Assembly (NCBI GenBank): GCA_015056625.1
Contig: SVFY01000012.1
Coordinates: 1 to 64,000 of the forward strand
Direction: 5' to 3'
Length of the DNA stretch: 64,000 nt
From: Butyrivibrio sp.
GTDB taxonomy: Bacteria; Bacillota; Clostridia; Lachnospirales; Lachnospiraceae
Position numbers and translations under genes: made by a program. Shown here in pieces: positions 23,098-32,221 of the stretch. A model generated the notes under the pieces. That model saw only the letters and a list, made by a program, of their open reading frames with translations. It had not been told where the DNA came from and ran no database searches. Within the stretch, counting starts at the first letter, position 1; the number at the start of each line of letters is the position of its first letter.

Positions 23098-24528
23098 ATG
23101 ACCGGAAATCTTTGGGATATTCATCCGCAAATACACATTTTAAATAATTACATAACTGCTGAAAGCGTGGTAAATGCTGTGCTTGCTGTTGGCGGCGTGG
23201 CCATAGGAGGAGATGCCAAGGCTGAGTGCGCCCAGATAACAGAACGCTCAGATGCCCTTGTTATCAACACTGGTACGCCAACGCCTTCGCGCCTCGATGT
23301 GTTTTTATCATCCGGGAAAAGAGCTAACAAACTAAATATACCGATTGTCCTTGATCCGGTTGGCGCCGGAGCAACGGACTTTAGAAGGGACATGCTAAAG
23401 ACACTTCTTAAGGAAGTTCATTTTACCTGCATCAGGGGAAACACCTCGGAGATACGGGCGCTGTTTTCTGATACGCAGTGCTTTACCGGCGTTGAAAGTA
23501 ATGATCAGCCGGCTACAAAAGAAGAGCTTCTTGCCCTTTCAAAAGCTACTGGTTCAATTATCGTGACAACTGGCGAAGAGACCCTGATCGCAGATGCTAC
23601 ATCTGATAGCTTCACAGAGCTTCCTGGCGGAAGCCCCATGCAAAAGCTCTTTACCGGGGCTGGCTGCATGCTTAGCGCCGTGATAGGTGCATATTTAGGC
23701 GGCGCCAAAAAAGAGGGTAAGAATGAAAGTTATCTTGGTGCCATTCAAACCGCAGTAGCTACATACAACGCAGCAGCCAGAAGAGCAGAGCTTATCTGCC
23801 AAAAAGAAAAACACTTTGGAACGATGTCTTTTAAAAATGCGTTCATAGATGAGCTCAGCTTGTCACGCCTGGGCCCCAGGCAGCGCATTAACAGTGCTGA
23901 TACATTTCTTTACGCCATAACAAATAGAAACTGCCTTCAGAATGGGATCACTCTTGAAAACGCAGTGGAACAGGCGATCCTTGGCGGCGCCACCATGCTG
24001 CAGCTTCGGGAAAAAGAAGTGACTACAGAAGAATACATTAAGACAGCAACCAGCATAAATGCCATATGTAGAAAATATGACATCCCACTAATCATCAACG
24101 ACAGCGCATCCGTTTGCAAGGCGGTCCATGCATCAGGCGTCCACCTTGGCCTGGCTGATGGTTCCATAGAAGAAGCCAGAAAGACTCTTGGAGATGACTA
24201 CATAATAGGTGCAACTGCCCATAACCTTGAGGAGGCGAAAAGAGCCTTTGAGCAGGGGGCTGACTATCTTGGCGTAGGAGCAGCCTTTGGGTCTGTCACC
24301 AAGATGGATGCATCTAAGATTACCACCTTTGAAATGTACAAAGAGATCGCAAAGGCTGTTCCAATCCCGGTGGTCGCCATAGGAGGCATCAATTACGACA
24401 ACGTCCACAAATTAAAAAAACTTGGACTGTCCGGAATTGCAGTGATATCAGGCATCTTTGGTGCTTTGGATATAAAAGAAAATACAATGCGCCTTAATAA
24501 AAAGGCCAAGGAGGAGATTTTAGGATGA
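23098..24528 (+). CDS. thiM/thiE: Bifunctional hydroxyethylthiazole kinase / thiamin-phosphate synthase (ThiM-ThiE fusion)
   Basis: Residues 1-about 255 are ThiM: NNYIT, GGDAKAECAQITERSDALVINTGT, VLDPVGAGATDF with the substrate-binding PVGAGAT, RGNTSEI and the GAGCML nucleotide site. Residues about 263-476 are ThiE: LYAITNRN, LQLREKE, LIINDSA, GVHLGLADG, GATAHNLEEAKRA, YLGVGAAFGS and VVAIGGINYDN. The first half phosphorylates the thiazole alcohol and the second joins it to HMP-PP, so both steps are in one chain. The start is forced by an in-frame stop directly upstream; its ribosome site is weak (AAGCAAG). It overlaps thiW by four bases. Confidence 0.93.
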   Translation: MTGNLWDIHPQIHILNNYITAESVVNAVLAVGGVAIGGDAKAECAQITERSDALVINTGTPTPSRLDVFLSSGKRANKLNIPIVLDPVGAGATDFRRDMLKTLLKEVHFTCIRGNTSEIRALFSDTQCFTGVESNDQPATKEELLALSKATGSIIVTTGEETLIADATSDSFTELPGGSPMQKLFTGAGCMLSAVIGAYLGGAKKEGKNESYLGAIQTAVATYNAAARRAELICQKEKHFGTMSFKNAFIDELSLSRLGPRQRINSADTFLYAITNRNCLQNGITLENAVEQAILGGATMLQLREKEVTTEEYIKTATSINAICRKYDIPLIINDSASVCKAVHASGVHLGLADGSIEEARKTLGDDYIIGATAHNLEEAKRAFEQGADYLGVGAAFGSVTKMDASKITTFEMYKEIAKAVPIPVVAIGGINYDNVHKLKKLGLSGIAVISGIFGALDIKENTMRLNKKAKEEILG

Positions 24529-25049
24529 AAAGAGAATCAGTAGTAAAGCTTGTTTTATCAGGAATGTTCGTTGCACTGGCTGTTGTGCTGTCAACATTCT
24601 CAATCCCTGTTGGGGGATCAAAGTGCTTCCCGATCCAGCACATGGTAAACGTTCTTGCGGCAGTATTTTTAGGACCATGGTACGGCGTCGGAATTGCTTT
24701 TTGCACATCACTTATCAGAAACATACTTGGAACAGGGACACTTCTGGCATTTCCTGGCAGCATGATAGGGGCTCTTTGCTGCGGTCTTGTCTATAAGCAC
24801 ACAGGAAAGCTCACCCTTACATACATCGCAGAGGTCATTGGAACCGGAATCCTTGGAGGACTCTTAGCATTCCCTGTTGCTGCATTTGTAATGGGAAAAG
24901 AGGTAGCTCTTTTCGTGTACGTTGTTCCGTTCCTTGTAAGCACCATTGGAGGAACTGTGATCGCAGCAGTCTTTATCACAATCCTTAAAGCAAACCACAC
25001 TCTTGAGGTTCTTCAGAACATGGTAAAAGAAGGAAAAGTAAAGGGATGA
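24525..25049 (+). CDS. thiW: ThiW, ECF-type thiazole (or thiamin precursor) transporter S component
   Basis: The 174-residue membrane protein has five or six hydrophobic segments and the ThiW hallmark region: LVLSGMFVALAVVLSTFSIP, then GGSKCFPIQHMVNVLAAVFLGPWYG. ThiW works as the substrate-binding part of an energy-coupling-factor transporter, using a shared ATPase module elsewhere in the genome. TPP-riboswitch control and position next to thiM suggest that it imports the thiazole that ThiM phosphorylates. It overlaps thiM-thiE and thiD by four bases each. Confidence 0.92.
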   Translation: MKRESVVKLVLSGMFVALAVVLSTFSIPVGGSKCFPIQHMVNVLAAVFLGPWYGVGIAFCTSLIRNILGTGTLLAFPGSMIGALCCGLVYKHTGKLTLTYIAEVIGTGILGGLLAFPVAAFVMGKEVALFVYVVPFLVSTIGGTVIAAVFITILKANHTLEVLQNMVKEGKVKG

Positions 25050-25840
25050 AAAAGAGGGCAGCGCTTACAATTGCAGGAAGTGATTCTAGCGGCGGAGCCG
25101 GAATCCAGGCCGATCTTAAGACCATGCACGGGTGCGGCGTCTATGGTATGAGCGCCATTACAGCCATAACAGCCCAGAACACAACAGGAGTAAGGAGCAT
25201 TCAAAAGGTAAGCCCTGAGGTTCTTACTGATCAGCTGGATATGGTGTTTTCCGACATCTATCCGGATGCTGTAAAGATCGGAATGACCTCAGGCAGCGAC
25301 CTTATAGAGGTGATCGCAGACAGGCTCCTTTTTTACAAGGCGAAAAGAATTGTTCTTGACCCTGTGATGGTTGCCACCAGCGGTGCAAAGCTTTTGGAGG
25401 ACGAGGCAATAGATGCCCTTTTAAAAAAGCTCATGCCTATGGCAGATCTTTTAACCCCCAATATACCTGAGGCGGAGGTACTGCTTGGGGGCAGGGCTAT
25501 AGCAAACAGACAGGACATGGAAGATGGGGCAAAAGAGATATCAGAAAGATTTAGGTGCAGCGTCCTTATAAAGGGTGGACATATGCTGTCGGACATCCAT
25601 TCAAGTGATGTGCTGGCTGATAGAAACGGCGTTATCAGATGGTTTGAGTCGGAGAGGGTAGACAACCCCAATACTCACGGAACTGGCTGCACACTATCAA
25701 GCGCCATAGCATCATTTCTTGCTGTGGGATATGAGATGGAGGACAGCATCAGCATGGGGAAGGACTATCTTTTAAGATCAATCAAAGAAGATCTGGACCT
25801 CGGAAAGGGCCACGGACCCTTGTGGCACGTTTTTTATTAA
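25046..25840 (+). CDS. thiD: ThiD, hydroxymethylpyrimidine (phosphate) kinase
   Basis: The 264-residue protein is a ribokinase-fold enzyme with LTIAGSDSSGGAGIQADLKT at the start, GVYGMSAITAITAQNT, LDPVMVATSGAKLL and the anion-hole motif NTHGTGCTLSSAIAS near 210. It phosphorylates HMP and HMP-P to HMP-PP. Length fits the family. The start overlaps thiW by four bases. Confidence 0.96.
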   Translation: MKKRAALTIAGSDSSGGAGIQADLKTMHGCGVYGMSAITAITAQNTTGVRSIQKVSPEVLTDQLDMVFSDIYPDAVKIGMTSGSDLIEVIADRLLFYKAKRIVLDPVMVATSGAKLLEDEAIDALLKKLMPMADLLTPNIPEAEVLLGGRAIANRQDMEDGAKEISERFRCSVLIKGGHMLSDIHSSDVLADRNGVIRWFESERVDNPNTHGTGCTLSSAIASFLAVGYEMEDSISMGKDYLLRSIKEDLDLGKGHGPLWHVFY

Positions 25841-25858
25841 TAAACTTAGAGAGGATGT

Positions 25859-27190
25859 ATGAATTTGGAAACAGCAAATAAAAGACCTTACAGCACACAG
25901 ATGGAGGCTGCCAGAAAAGGCATTGTGACTCCTGAAATGGAAGTAGTAGCAAAAAAAGAAAACAGAGACACCGAGTTTATCAGACAGATGGTGGCAGAGG
26001 GAAAGGTTGTTATACCTGCAAACCCAGCCCACAAGGGACTTGATCCAAATGGCGTTGGCAGCATGCTAAAGACCAAGATAAACGTAAATCTTGGGGTGAG
26101 CCGCGACTGCAAAGACCTTGATGTTGAGATGGAAAAAGTAATGACTGCAGTTAATATGGGAGCAGAGGCCATAATGGACCTTTCAAGCCATGGAGAAACA
26201 CAGCCTTTCAGGAAAAAACTCTGTAGCAGCTGCCCTGCCATGATAGGTACTGTTCCAATTTACGACTCTGTAATTCATTACAAAAGAGATCTTGCAACCC
26301 TCACTGCAAAGGACTTTATCGACGTAGTAAGGCTCCACGCTGAGGATGGTGTTGACTTTGTGACCCTTCACTGCGGCATCAGCAAGAATACCATCGAGCA
26401 GATAAAAAATGGCAAAAGAGAAATGAACATAGTAAGCCGTGGAGGAAGCCTTGTGTTTGCCTGGATGTCCATGACAGGGCAGGAGAATCCTTTTTATGAG
26501 TACTATGATGAGATTCTTGAAATATGCAGAGAGCACGACGTGACTATAAGTCTTGGAGATGCCTGCAGACCAGGATGTCTTGCGGACGCCACTGACAGAT
26601 GCCAGATAGAAGAGCTCATAAGACTTGGAGAACTGACAGAGAGAGCCTGGGCAAAAGACGTACAGGTAATGGTTGAAGGACCTGGCCATGTTCCAATGAA
26701 CCAGATCGAGGCAAATATGAAGATACAGCAGACAATCTGTAAGGGAGCACCTTTCTATGTCCTTGGACCTCTTGTAACGGATATAGCACCTGGCTATGAC
26801 CATATAACAGCAGCTATAGGCGGCGCGATAGCAGCGGCGGCAGGAGCAGCTTTTTTGTGCTATGTAACACCTGCAGAGCATCTGGCGCTTCCAAATGTAG
26901 ATGATGTGCATCAGGGAATAATAGCAAGTAAGATAGCAGCTCATGCGGCAGACATCGCCAAGGGCATACCTGGGGCAAGAGATAGGGATGACCGAATGGC
27001 CAAGGCAAGGAGAAACCTTGACTGGGATGCCCAGTGGCTTGAAGCTCTTGACCCTGAAACAGCTAAAGCCATAAGGGATAGCAGAGCTCCAGAGGATGAC
27101 CACAGCGACACCTGCAGCATGTGCGGCAAGTTCTGCGCAGTTCGAAGCATGAACAAGGCGCTTAATGGTGAATATATTGATATTCTGTGA
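25859..27190 (+). CDS. thiC: ThiC, phosphomethylpyrimidine synthase (radical SAM)
   Basis: The 443-residue protein converts AIR to HMP-P. It has the ThiC signature [49 protein letters not shown], a [17 protein letters not shown] segment ([16 protein letters not shown]), and the C-terminal Fe-S motif CSMCGKFC (about 419-426). It is slightly shorter than the enterobacterial enzyme, as is usual in Clostridia. It is the last gene of the riboswitch operon, 18 bases after thiD. The pathway then lacks the thiazole-forming genes in this window, consistent with thiazole salvage. Confidence 0.97.
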   Translation: MNLETANKRPYSTQMEAARKGIVTPEMEVVAKKENRDTEFIRQMVAEGKVVIPANPAHKGLDPNGVGSMLKTKINVNLGVSRDCKDLDVEMEKVMTAVNMGAEAIMDLSSHGETQPFRKKLCSSCPAMIGTVPIYDSVIHYKRDLATLTAKDFIDVVRLHAEDGVDFVTLHCGISKNTIEQIKNGKREMNIVSRGGSLVFAWMSMTGQENPFYEYYDEILEICREHDVTISLGDACRPGCLADATDRCQIEELIRLGELTERAWAKDVQVMVEGPGHVPMNQIEANMKIQQTICKGAPFYVLGPLVTDIAPGYDHITAAIGGAIAAAAGAAFLCYVTPAEHLALPNVDDVHQGIIASKIAAHAADIAKGIPGARDRDDRMAKARRNLDWDAQWLEALDPETAKAIRDSRAPEDDHSDTCSMCGKFCAVRSMNKALNGEYIDIL

Positions 27191-27227
27191 CCTTCAACAG
27201 GAGACCCTTATGTTATCCCAAGAAGGG

Positions 27228-27255
27228 TTGCATTATCGGCGTAAATAGTTATAAT
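27228..27255 (+). promoter_or_regulatory. Promoter of the nitroreductase gene
   Basis: TTGCAT at 27228-27233 and TATAAT at 27250-27255 with a 16-base spacer lie 52 bases before the start codon. Confidence 0.55.
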
Positions 27256-27307
27256 AGGAATTGTGAACAATTAAATTGCGCAATACACTAAATGAAGGGT
27301 GGTTGAA

Positions 27308-28126
27308 ATGAGTAGTTTTATAGATCTTGTAAAGACAAGAAGAAGCGTAAGAACTTTCGATGGAAATGGGGTTAGCCCTGAAGTTTTAGAGGATCTTAAG
27401 AGCTTTGCAAAAGAGATAACAAATCCCTATGGTGCAAAGAGCATAAGATTTGAATTCCTTGATAGGGAAAAGAATGATTTATCAAGCCCTGTTCTTAGCG
27501 GCGAGAAGTGCTATGTAAGTGCTGTTTGCTCCAAGGAAGACCATGTGGAAGAGGCTTATGGATACTCTTTCCAGAAGCTCCTTATGAAGGCCCATGAGCT
27601 TGGTCTTGGAACAGTATGGATCGGTGGAACAATGCCAAGAGATAAGTTTGAGGCAGCGTCTGATCTTGCCGAAGGCGAGTTTATGCCATGTATGAGTCCT
27701 CTTGGAGTAACAGCAAAAAAGATGGCTATTAAAGAGACACTTATGAGAAAGGGTGTTAAAGCTGACACCAGACTTAAGTTTGAAGAGCTCTTTTATGTTA
27801 GGGAATTTAGTACTCCTATGACTGAGCAGTATGCCAAGGAGAATGGATTATTTGATGACCTTGAAGCAGTAAGATTTGCTCCATCTGCAGTAAACAAGCA
27901 GCCATGGAGGATTGTTGTTGATGGCAAAAAGGCTCACTTTTATGAGAAGCATGACAAGGGATTTTTAACTCCGGATTATGACCTTCAGAAGATCGATCTG
28001 GGAATTGCTCTTTATAATTTTGAAACCCAGATGACAACAGAGCTGCGTGATCCAGTGCTCACAGTGGAAGATCCACAGATCAGTATGCCTGAGGGCGTTG
28101 ATTACGTGGCAACATACACTTTCTAA
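27308..28126 (+). CDS. Nitroreductase family FMN-dependent protein
   Basis: The 272-residue protein starts DLVKTRRSVRTFDGNGVSPE, the opening of the nitroreductase fold. Later parts include LGLGTVWIGG and AVRFAPSAVNKQPWRIV, the FMN/substrate region. The order is that of double-domain members often called nitroreductase family proteins in Clostridia, with the NKQPW motif in the second half. ATG 27308 is preferred over GTG 27299 because AAGGGTGG covers the GTG. It stands alone between its promoter and the terminator at 28157; the substrate is unknown. Confidence 0.85.
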   Translation: MSSFIDLVKTRRSVRTFDGNGVSPEVLEDLKSFAKEITNPYGAKSIRFEFLDREKNDLSSPVLSGEKCYVSAVCSKEDHVEEAYGYSFQKLLMKAHELGLGTVWIGGTMPRDKFEAASDLAEGEFMPCMSPLGVTAKKMAIKETLMRKGVKADTRLKFEELFYVREFSTPMTEQYAKENGLFDDLEAVRFAPSAVNKQPWRIVVDGKKAHFYEKHDKGFLTPDYDLQKIDLGIALYNFETQMTTELRDPVLTVEDPQISMPEGVDYVATYTF

Positions 28127-28156
28127 GAATACAAATTCAAGAAGAAATAACACAGG

Positions 28157-28186
28157 AAAAGAGCTCTTGCAAAAGAGCTCTTTTTT
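28157..28186 (+). terminator. Rho-independent terminator after the nitroreductase gene
   Basis: AAAAGAGCTC pairs with GAGCTCTTTT over an eight-base loop, with a T-run. Confidence 0.9.
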
Positions 28187-28201
28187 CTGTATAGTGAAAA
28201 T

Positions 28202-28216
28202 GGTTAATCGCTTAAT
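28202..28216 (+). promoter_or_regulatory. Putative LacI-type operator before the amylase lipoprotein gene
   Basis: GGTTAATCGCTTAA contains the dyad TTAA-T-CG-C-TTAA. Twelve of its bases, GGTTAATCGCTT, recur in inverse at 30783-30794 before the maltodextrin-binding protein gene. The LacI gene between the two is the obvious regulator (inference). It lies 37 bases before the start codon. Confidence 0.55.
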
Positions 28217-28252
28217 GTAATGTTTTTATCACATTTACAAGGAGCGATAATA

Positions 28253-29641
28253 ATGAAGAAAGTTAAAATAAACCTTACTGCATGGATGCTGTTTACAGTG
28301 ATCTTGCTATGCGGTGGTTGCTCTTTTAAAGGCCCTACCCCTGACCCAACAGTATCTAAGGCCCCAGAGTGGGTTGAGAGCGCTGTTATTTATGAGGTTA
28401 ACCTAAGACAGTACACCCCCTCCGGCACTATAAATGAGTTCTCACAGCACCTTAAAGAGCTTAAGGACATGGGAGTTAATACCCTTTGGTTTATGCCTAT
28501 TCATCCAATTTCTATAACCAATAGATCGGGGAAACTTGGCTCATACTACTCGGTTGACGATTACAGAGATGTTAACCCTGAATTTGGAACAAGAGAAGAC
28601 TTTAAAGAGCTGGTGAACAAGGCACATAAAATGGGCTTTCACGTGATCCTTGACTGGGTTGCCAACCACACAGGCTGGGACAATGCCTGGATCACAGAGC
28701 ACCCTGACTGGTATACGCAAAAAGATGGAAAGATCATCTCACCCGAGGGAATGGGCTGGCCTGATGTTGCGGATCTTAACTACGACAACCCGGACATGAG
28801 AAAAGAGATGATAGATTCAATGAAGTACTGGCTCACAGAGTTTGATGTGGACGGTTTCAGGTGCGATTATGCCCCTGGAGTTCCTGCAGACTTCTGGTAT
28901 GAGGCCAGGTACGAGCTTTCCAAGGTAAAAGATATCTATATGCTTGAAGAGGATCTGGCAGGTCAGGCTAATGACAATCTAGAGTACGCTTTTGATTCCA
29001 ATTATGCTGCGAAGGTCTATGAGACTTTGATGGCTGTGGGGAAAGATGCTAAGACCGCAGACAGGATCAAGCTATATATCCCTTCTTCGGAAAACAATAC
29101 TTTTCCTATGTACTATCTGGATAACCACGATGTTAACTCCTACGACAGGACTATAGCTGAGGCTTTTTCACCGGAAGTACTTCCTTCGATGTACAGTGTC
29201 ATATTTACGCTGCCGGGTGTTCCCTTGATCTATTCCGGGGATGAGATAGCATATGACAAGTCAATAGCCTTTATGGAAAAAGATACCATAGATTGGAACA
29301 GGACTGGCAGAGACTATAGGGATCTTATCAAGGCCCTTTCAGAGCTTAAGTCTTCGCACCCTGCACTATGCAGCGACAATACAGGAGAAGGTTTTGAGAT
29401 CATAGATACAGGCAACAAAAACATTTTTGCCTACAAGAGAATTGCAAAGGGTGATGAGGTTATCTGTATATTTAACCTTTCAAAGAGGCAGCAAGAGGGC
29501 GTAGATCTTAGCAGTATATTTCCTGATAAAGGGGAAGTGCTCTTTTGCGGAGTGTCAGATTCTTACGGAATTGGCGTTGAACTTCCAGGCGATACTCACA
29601 CCTTTGAACCATGGGAGTTTTATATAATTGGGAATAAATAG
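28253..29641 (+). CDS. Alpha-amylase family (GH13) surface lipoprotein
   Basis: The 462-residue protein has a lipoprotein signal (about 1-21, lipobox LCGGC) and a GH13 barrel. Visible motifs are region I DWVANHTG, region II DGFRCDYAPG with the nucleophile Asp in CDYA, region III MLEEDLAG with the acid/base Glu, and region IV YLDNHDVN. The barrel begins with VIYEVNLRQYTPSGT, as in small alpha-amylases of gut Clostridia. As a lipoprotein it acts outside the membrane and releases maltodextrins for the nearby transporter. ATG 28253 is fixed by AAGGAG at 28239-28244. The upstream operator is shared with the binding-protein gene. Confidence 0.92.
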   Translation: MKKVKINLTAWMLFTVILLCGGCSFKGPTPDPTVSKAPEWVESAVIYEVNLRQYTPSGTINEFSQHLKELKDMGVNTLWFMPIHPISITNRSGKLGSYYSVDDYRDVNPEFGTREDFKELVNKAHKMGFHVILDWVANHTGWDNAWITEHPDWYTQKDGKIISPEGMGWPDVADLNYDNPDMRKEMIDSMKYWLTEFDVDGFRCDYAPGVPADFWYEARYELSKVKDIYMLEEDLAGQANDNLEYAFDSNYAAKVYETLMAVGKDAKTADRIKLYIPSSENNTFPMYYLDNHDVNSYDRTIAEAFSPEVLPSMYSVIFTLPGVPLIYSGDEIAYDKSIAFMEKDTIDWNRTGRDYRDLIKALSELKSSHPALCSDNTGEGFEIIDTGNKNIFAYKRIAKGDEVICIFNLSKRQQEGVDLSSIFPDKGEVLFCGVSDSYGIGVELPGDTHTFEPWEFYIIGNK

Positions 29642-29667
29642 ATTTTCTTTTCCCAAAAGGAGAAAGA

Positions 29668-30684
29668 ATGAATTTAAAAGAGATAGCAAAGAGAGCAGGT
29701 GTCAGCACCGCTACAGTTTCAAATGTCATTAACGGCAATAACCACAAGGTTTCCAAAGAAACCATAAAGAAGGTTAATGACATCATAAAGGAAACCAATT
29801 ATAAACCAAATGCCATGGCCAGATCCCTTGCTAAAAAAGAGAGCAGGATAATAGGCCTTGTGGTACCTTATATGGGCAAGGATGAAGATTTTTTCACTAA
29901 TCCTTACAATGCTCACATCATTGCTGCCATAGAACGCTGCGTAAGAAATGCTGACTATTACCTGATGATAAGGTGCGTTCATGATCCCAAGGAGATCATA
30001 TCCATCCTTTCTTCATGGAATGTAGATGGAGCTTTTTTTCTGGGTATTTTCCCGGATGAGGTAAAAGAGATAAAAAAGCTGGTTGATGCACCAGTGGTAT
30101 TTATTGATACCTACGCAAGAGGTGAAAACATAGTTAACGTAGGTATCGAAGACTACAGAGGCGGATACCTTTCAGCCAGGTACCTCATTGGTAAAGGTCA
30201 CAAAAAGCTGGCTCTAGTTACACCAACCTTTGGAGAAGAGGGGGTTATCAATGAGAGATTTAAGGGTTTTTCAACTGCTTGCAAGGAGAGCGGAGTAGAG
30301 TTTGGCGAGAGCAGTATCTTTTACACTGATACCACCTACATCAATGCGGTGGAAGTGGGGCAGAATATAGGATTTTCAAGTGGCAGATATACGGCGGTTG
30401 CCTGTATGTCAGATATAGTAGCATTTGGTGTTATCGAAGGCTTGTCACAATGTGGCATAAGAGTACCTTACGATGTCTCAGTGATCGGCTTTGACAATCT
30501 GCCCAACTGCGAATACATGACGCCAAAACTTACTTCGGTTGCTCAGAACTTTGACCTCAAGGCTGACAAGGCCTGGGAATATCTTCTTCGTATGATCAAG
30601 GGAGAGAAGGACCTTGTGGCGGATGAAAGACTGCCAATCCGGGTGGCAGAGCGGTTTTCAGTCCGCAATCTGCTTGAACAGTAA
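29668..30684 (+). CDS. LacI family transcriptional regulator, probably of maltodextrin use
   Basis: The 338-residue protein has the N-terminal LacI helix-turn-helix LKEIAKRAGVSTATVSNVI, then NYKPNAMARSLA as the hinge region. A periplasmic-binding-like core follows, with GLVVPYM, a VVFIDTY ligand-loop and VSVIGFDNLP. It lies between two starch-use genes that carry the same operator-like site, so it likely represses them and responds to a maltose-type sugar. GGAG at 29659-29662 precedes the ATG. Confidence 0.93.
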   Translation: MNLKEIAKRAGVSTATVSNVINGNNHKVSKETIKKVNDIIKETNYKPNAMARSLAKKESRIIGLVVPYMGKDEDFFTNPYNAHIIAAIERCVRNADYYLMIRCVHDPKEIISILSSWNVDGAFFLGIFPDEVKEIKKLVDAPVVFIDTYARGENIVNVGIEDYRGGYLSARYLIGKGHKKLALVTPTFGEEGVINERFKGFSTACKESGVEFGESSIFYTDTTYINAVEVGQNIGFSSGRYTAVACMSDIVAFGVIEGLSQCGIRVPYDVSVIGFDNLPNCEYMTPKLTSVAQNFDLKADKAWEYLLRMIKGEKDLVADERLPIRVAERFSVRNLLEQ

Positions 30685-30730
30685 AATGTGTTAACCTGTT
30701 GTTAACCTGATTTTTTATACAAAACATAGA

Positions 30731-30765
30731 AACAGCTTTCCAGGGATTGACCTTGGAAAGCTGTT
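30731..30765 (+). terminator. Hairpin after the LacI gene
   Basis: AACAGCTTTCCA pairs perfectly with TGGAAAGCTGTT over an 11-base loop. Only AGTTTAT follows, so termination may be partial. A direct repeat GTTAACCTG lies just before it at about 30692-30711. Confidence 0.65.
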
Positions 30766-30782
30766 AGTTTATATTCATGGTA

Positions 30783-30794
30783 AAGCGATTAACC
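30783..30794 (-). promoter_or_regulatory. Putative LacI-type operator before the maltodextrin-binding protein gene
   Basis: AAGCGATTAACC is the exact inverse of the 12 bases at 28202-28213. Together they suggest the consensus TTAAnCGnTTAA. It lies 72 bases before the start codon of the binding-protein gene. Confidence 0.55.
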
Positions 30795-30866
30795 AAAAAT
30801 GAATTCCAGTGCATTGGGGAATAGCAAACAAATTTTAAGAAAGCCAAAAAACAGGAGGATTTCAAA

Positions 30867-32153
30867 ATGAAAATGAAAAAGTTAAGCGCAATACTTTTGT
30901 CGGGAGTATTAACCGCTTCTGCACTTGTTGGATGCGGTGACAGCGCACAGGGCGGCGCAGCAGCTACTACAAATGATGCGGGATCAGCAACTGGGACTGA
31001 TGCAGCACCAGTAGAGACTCAGGACGTAACTTTAAAGATCTGGGTCCCTGAAGAGGCGGTTGATGACACAGACGCAGCAGTTAAGGCATTTGATGATCTT
31101 CACGATGAGTTCAATATCACTTATGAGATTGCAGTTGTAGGTATCGATGAGGCTCCGCAGCAGCTCACAACAGATCCTGATACAGCAGCTGATATCTTTT
31201 ACACACCTTCAGGCGGAGTTGCAGACCTTGTTAACAAGGGACTCTTACTTCCTATCACCAAGGACTTTGAGACAATTGCATCTGACCTTCCAGAGAGTGC
31301 ACTTACAGCTGTTACGGTAGACGGTCTTACATATGCAGTTCCATTTTCACCTAACACCTACTTCATGTACTACAACAAGGATCTTCTTACAGCAGATGAT
31401 GTTAAGAGCCTTGAGACAATCCTTTCCAAAGATACAGGTGCCAAGTACAACTTCAGTACTAACGTAACAAACTCATGGTATATTGAGAGCTTCTTCTTAG
31501 GAGCTGGATGCACACTTTTTGGACCTGATGGAAAAGATCCTTCGGAGTGCTCATGGAACGACGCTACAGGACTTACTGCAGCAGAGTACATTATTGATCT
31601 TGTTAATAACCCTAAGTACCTTGAGAACAAGGATGGTGTTGGCGGAGCAGAGTTTAAAGAGGGCAATCTTGCAGCAATTACAGATGGTGCATGGAGCGCT
31701 CCTTCATACAAAGAGTCACTTGGCGACAAGCTTGGCGCAGTAGCACTTCCTACAGCTAACATTGGTGGCAAGGATGTTCAGCTTTCAAACTTCGTTGACT
31801 TTAAGACCATCACAGTTAAGTCAACAACAGCTTATCCTCTTGCAGCTCAGCAGCTTGCAGTTTACCTTGCAAATCCAGAGAACAGCCTTATAAGATTCCA
31901 GAATCAGGGTGATGTTCCTGTTCTTAATTCTCTCGCTTCATCAGATGAGATTGCTAATGACGAAGTAGCGGCAGCACTTAATGCTCAAGCTTCAAAGGCT
32001 ACTAACCAGCCTTCAATCTCCAAGATGGGTGACTACTGGACACCTGCACAGGCATTTGGTGAGGGCGTTGTTTCAGGCGAGATCACAAAAGCAAACCTTC
32101 AGGAAAAGCTTGATGCCCTTGTAGACAGCATCACAGGAACACTTACAGAGTAA
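30867..32153 (+). CDS. Maltodextrin ABC transporter substrate-binding lipoprotein
   Basis: The 428-residue protein has a lipoprotein signal (lipobox LVGC at about 20-23) and an alanine/threonine-rich linker to about 50. The family 1 binding-protein fold follows, with TLKIWVPEE at its start, VPFSPNTYFMYYNKDLL and AAITDGAWSA. MalE-type proteins have these segments and bind maltose and longer oligosaccharides. GGAGG at 30854-30858 fixes the start. The gene is followed by a strong hairpin and then by two permeases, so it is likely expressed above them. Confidence 0.9.
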   Translation: MKMKKLSAILLSGVLTASALVGCGDSAQGGAAATTNDAGSATGTDAAPVETQDVTLKIWVPEEAVDDTDAAVKAFDDLHDEFNITYEIAVVGIDEAPQQLTTDPDTAADIFYTPSGGVADLVNKGLLLPITKDFETIASDLPESALTAVTVDGLTYAVPFSPNTYFMYYNKDLLTADDVKSLETILSKDTGAKYNFSTNVTNSWYIESFFLGAGCTLFGPDGKDPSECSWNDATGLTAAEYIIDLVNNPKYLENKDGVGGAEFKEGNLAAITDGAWSAPSYKESLGDKLGAVALPTANIGGKDVQLSNFVDFKTITVKSTTAYPLAAQQLAVYLANPENSLIRFQNQGDVPVLNSLASSDEIANDEVAAALNAQASKATNQPSISKMGDYWTPAQAFGEGVVSGEITKANLQEKLDALVDSITGTLTE

Positions 32154-32172
32154 TAAAGATAAGTGGTTTCGT

Positions 32173-32198
32173 ATCGGGGCTGCATTTGCGGCCCCGAT
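32173..32198 (+). other. Hairpin between the binding-protein and permease genes
   Basis: ATCGGGGC pairs perfectly with GCCCCGAT over a ten-base loop. No T-run follows. Such hairpins after binding-protein genes usually stabilise the 5' mRNA or reduce read-through, so that the binding protein is made in excess. Confidence 0.7.
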
Positions 32199-32221
32199 AT
32201 TATAATTTAGGGAGCCTTAAT

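Noticed and set aside
26183-27103. 306-residue open frame on the minus strand inside thiC
   Set aside because: It is antisense to a certain thiC, has no ribosome site and its composition is Cys/Tyr-rich, as expected of a shadow frame.
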